From assembly GCA_021783525.1 (NCBI GenBank), contig JAJXTT010000147.1:1-5296 (forward strand): 5,296 nucleotides of DNA. Reading direction: 5' to 3'. The translations under genes and the position numbers were made by a program. The DNA is from Pseudomonadota bacterium (GTDB lineage: Bacteria; Pseudomonadota; Gammaproteobacteria; Burkholderiales; Gallionellaceae). Shown here one piece after another: positions 5,045 to 5,296 of the stretch (position 1 is its first letter; each line of letters begins with the position of its first letter). The notes beneath the pieces are model-generated. The model had not been told where the DNA came from, did not search any database, and saw only the letters and a program-made list of their open reading frames with translations.

Positions 5045-5296
5045 ATGAACAGACCTGTCAATAGTTGCCCCGTGCCGGAAAACGAATCGCAGCGACTGCG
5101 CGCACTCAGATCCTACGAAATACTTGATTCGCAACCCGAGGTCGAATTCGACACGCTGACCAGGGTGGCAACACACGCTTTTGGAACACCCGCCGGCGTG
5201 ATCGGTTTGATGGACGCAGACAGGCTGTGGTTCAAGTCACGAATCGGTCTCGGTGTGCCTCAGCTTGATCGTCAAATCGCCTTTTGTGCTCACGCC
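5045..5296 (+). CDS. GAF-domain signalling protein (3' partial)
   Basis: The first 84 residues of a cytoplasmic sensor protein; the frame is open at the right edge of the window. The start is ATG 5045 behind GGAGG. The sequence shows the N-terminal hallmark of a widespread GAF-domain subgroup: E-S-Q-R-L-R-A-L-R-S-Y-E-I-L-D at residues 14-28, F-D-T-L-T-R-V-A at 35-42, L-M-D-A-D-R-L-W-F-K-S-R-I-G-L at 55-69 and I-A-F-C-A-H-A at 78-84. There is no signal peptide or membrane helix in the visible part. Proteins that start this way usually continue into a histidine kinase, a GGDEF/EAL cyclic-di-GMP domain or a PAS domain, so a sensory role is likely; the ligand and the output domain cannot be told from here. 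It is transcribed away from the 66-residue minus-strand ORF. Confidence 0.88.
   Translation, partial: MNRPVNSCPVPENESQRLRALRSYEILDSQPEVEFDTLTRVATHAFGTPAGVIGLMDADRLWFKSRIGLGVPQLDRQIAFCAHA

Overview
The window looks like a chromosomal segment of a betaproteobacterium, possibly of the Nitrosomonadales/Gallionellaceae type. This rests on the separate ccmH and ccmI genes at the end of a System I cytochrome c maturation cluster, a secreted FecR-domain protein of a kind I associate with that group, and GC-rich codon use in the main genes. The lineage is an inference from gene style, not a database match.

Positions 1-2137 hold the 3' end of a ccm operon: ccmG (5' end outside the window), ccmH and ccmI. 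They are tightly coupled (ATGA overlap, then TAA directly followed by ATG) and closed by a strong rho-independent terminator. Together they handle the reduction and delivery of apocytochrome c in the periplasm: CcmG is a thioredoxin-like reductant, CcmH a CXXC partner, and CcmI an apocytochrome c chaperone.

Positions 2138-3137 hold a small two-gene unit: a DUF1289 cysteine-motif protein, whose GTG start is fixed by a consensus Shine-Dalgarno, followed 8 bases later by a DUF1345 multi-pass membrane protein. A perfect 8-bp hairpin follows. Positions 3160-4216 hold a secreted FecR-domain protein that starts at TTG behind a strong ribosome binding site and carries an arginine-rich disordered tail.

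Positions 4217-5044 are AT-richer and mostly unassigned. The one supported gene there is a 66-residue minus-strand ORF of unknown function. It has a consensus ribosome binding site and a good sigma70-like promoter (TTGCCG-17-TATATT) whose spacer contains a 13-bp palindrome, which suggests a repressor site. This is the most novel-looking element in the window. At the right edge a plus-strand gene begins with a GAF-type sensor domain and runs out of the window; it is probably a signalling protein whose output domain is not visible.

I see no rRNA, tRNA, CRISPR array, insertion sequence or defence system. Most of the window is ordinary housekeeping and conserved-hypothetical sequence.
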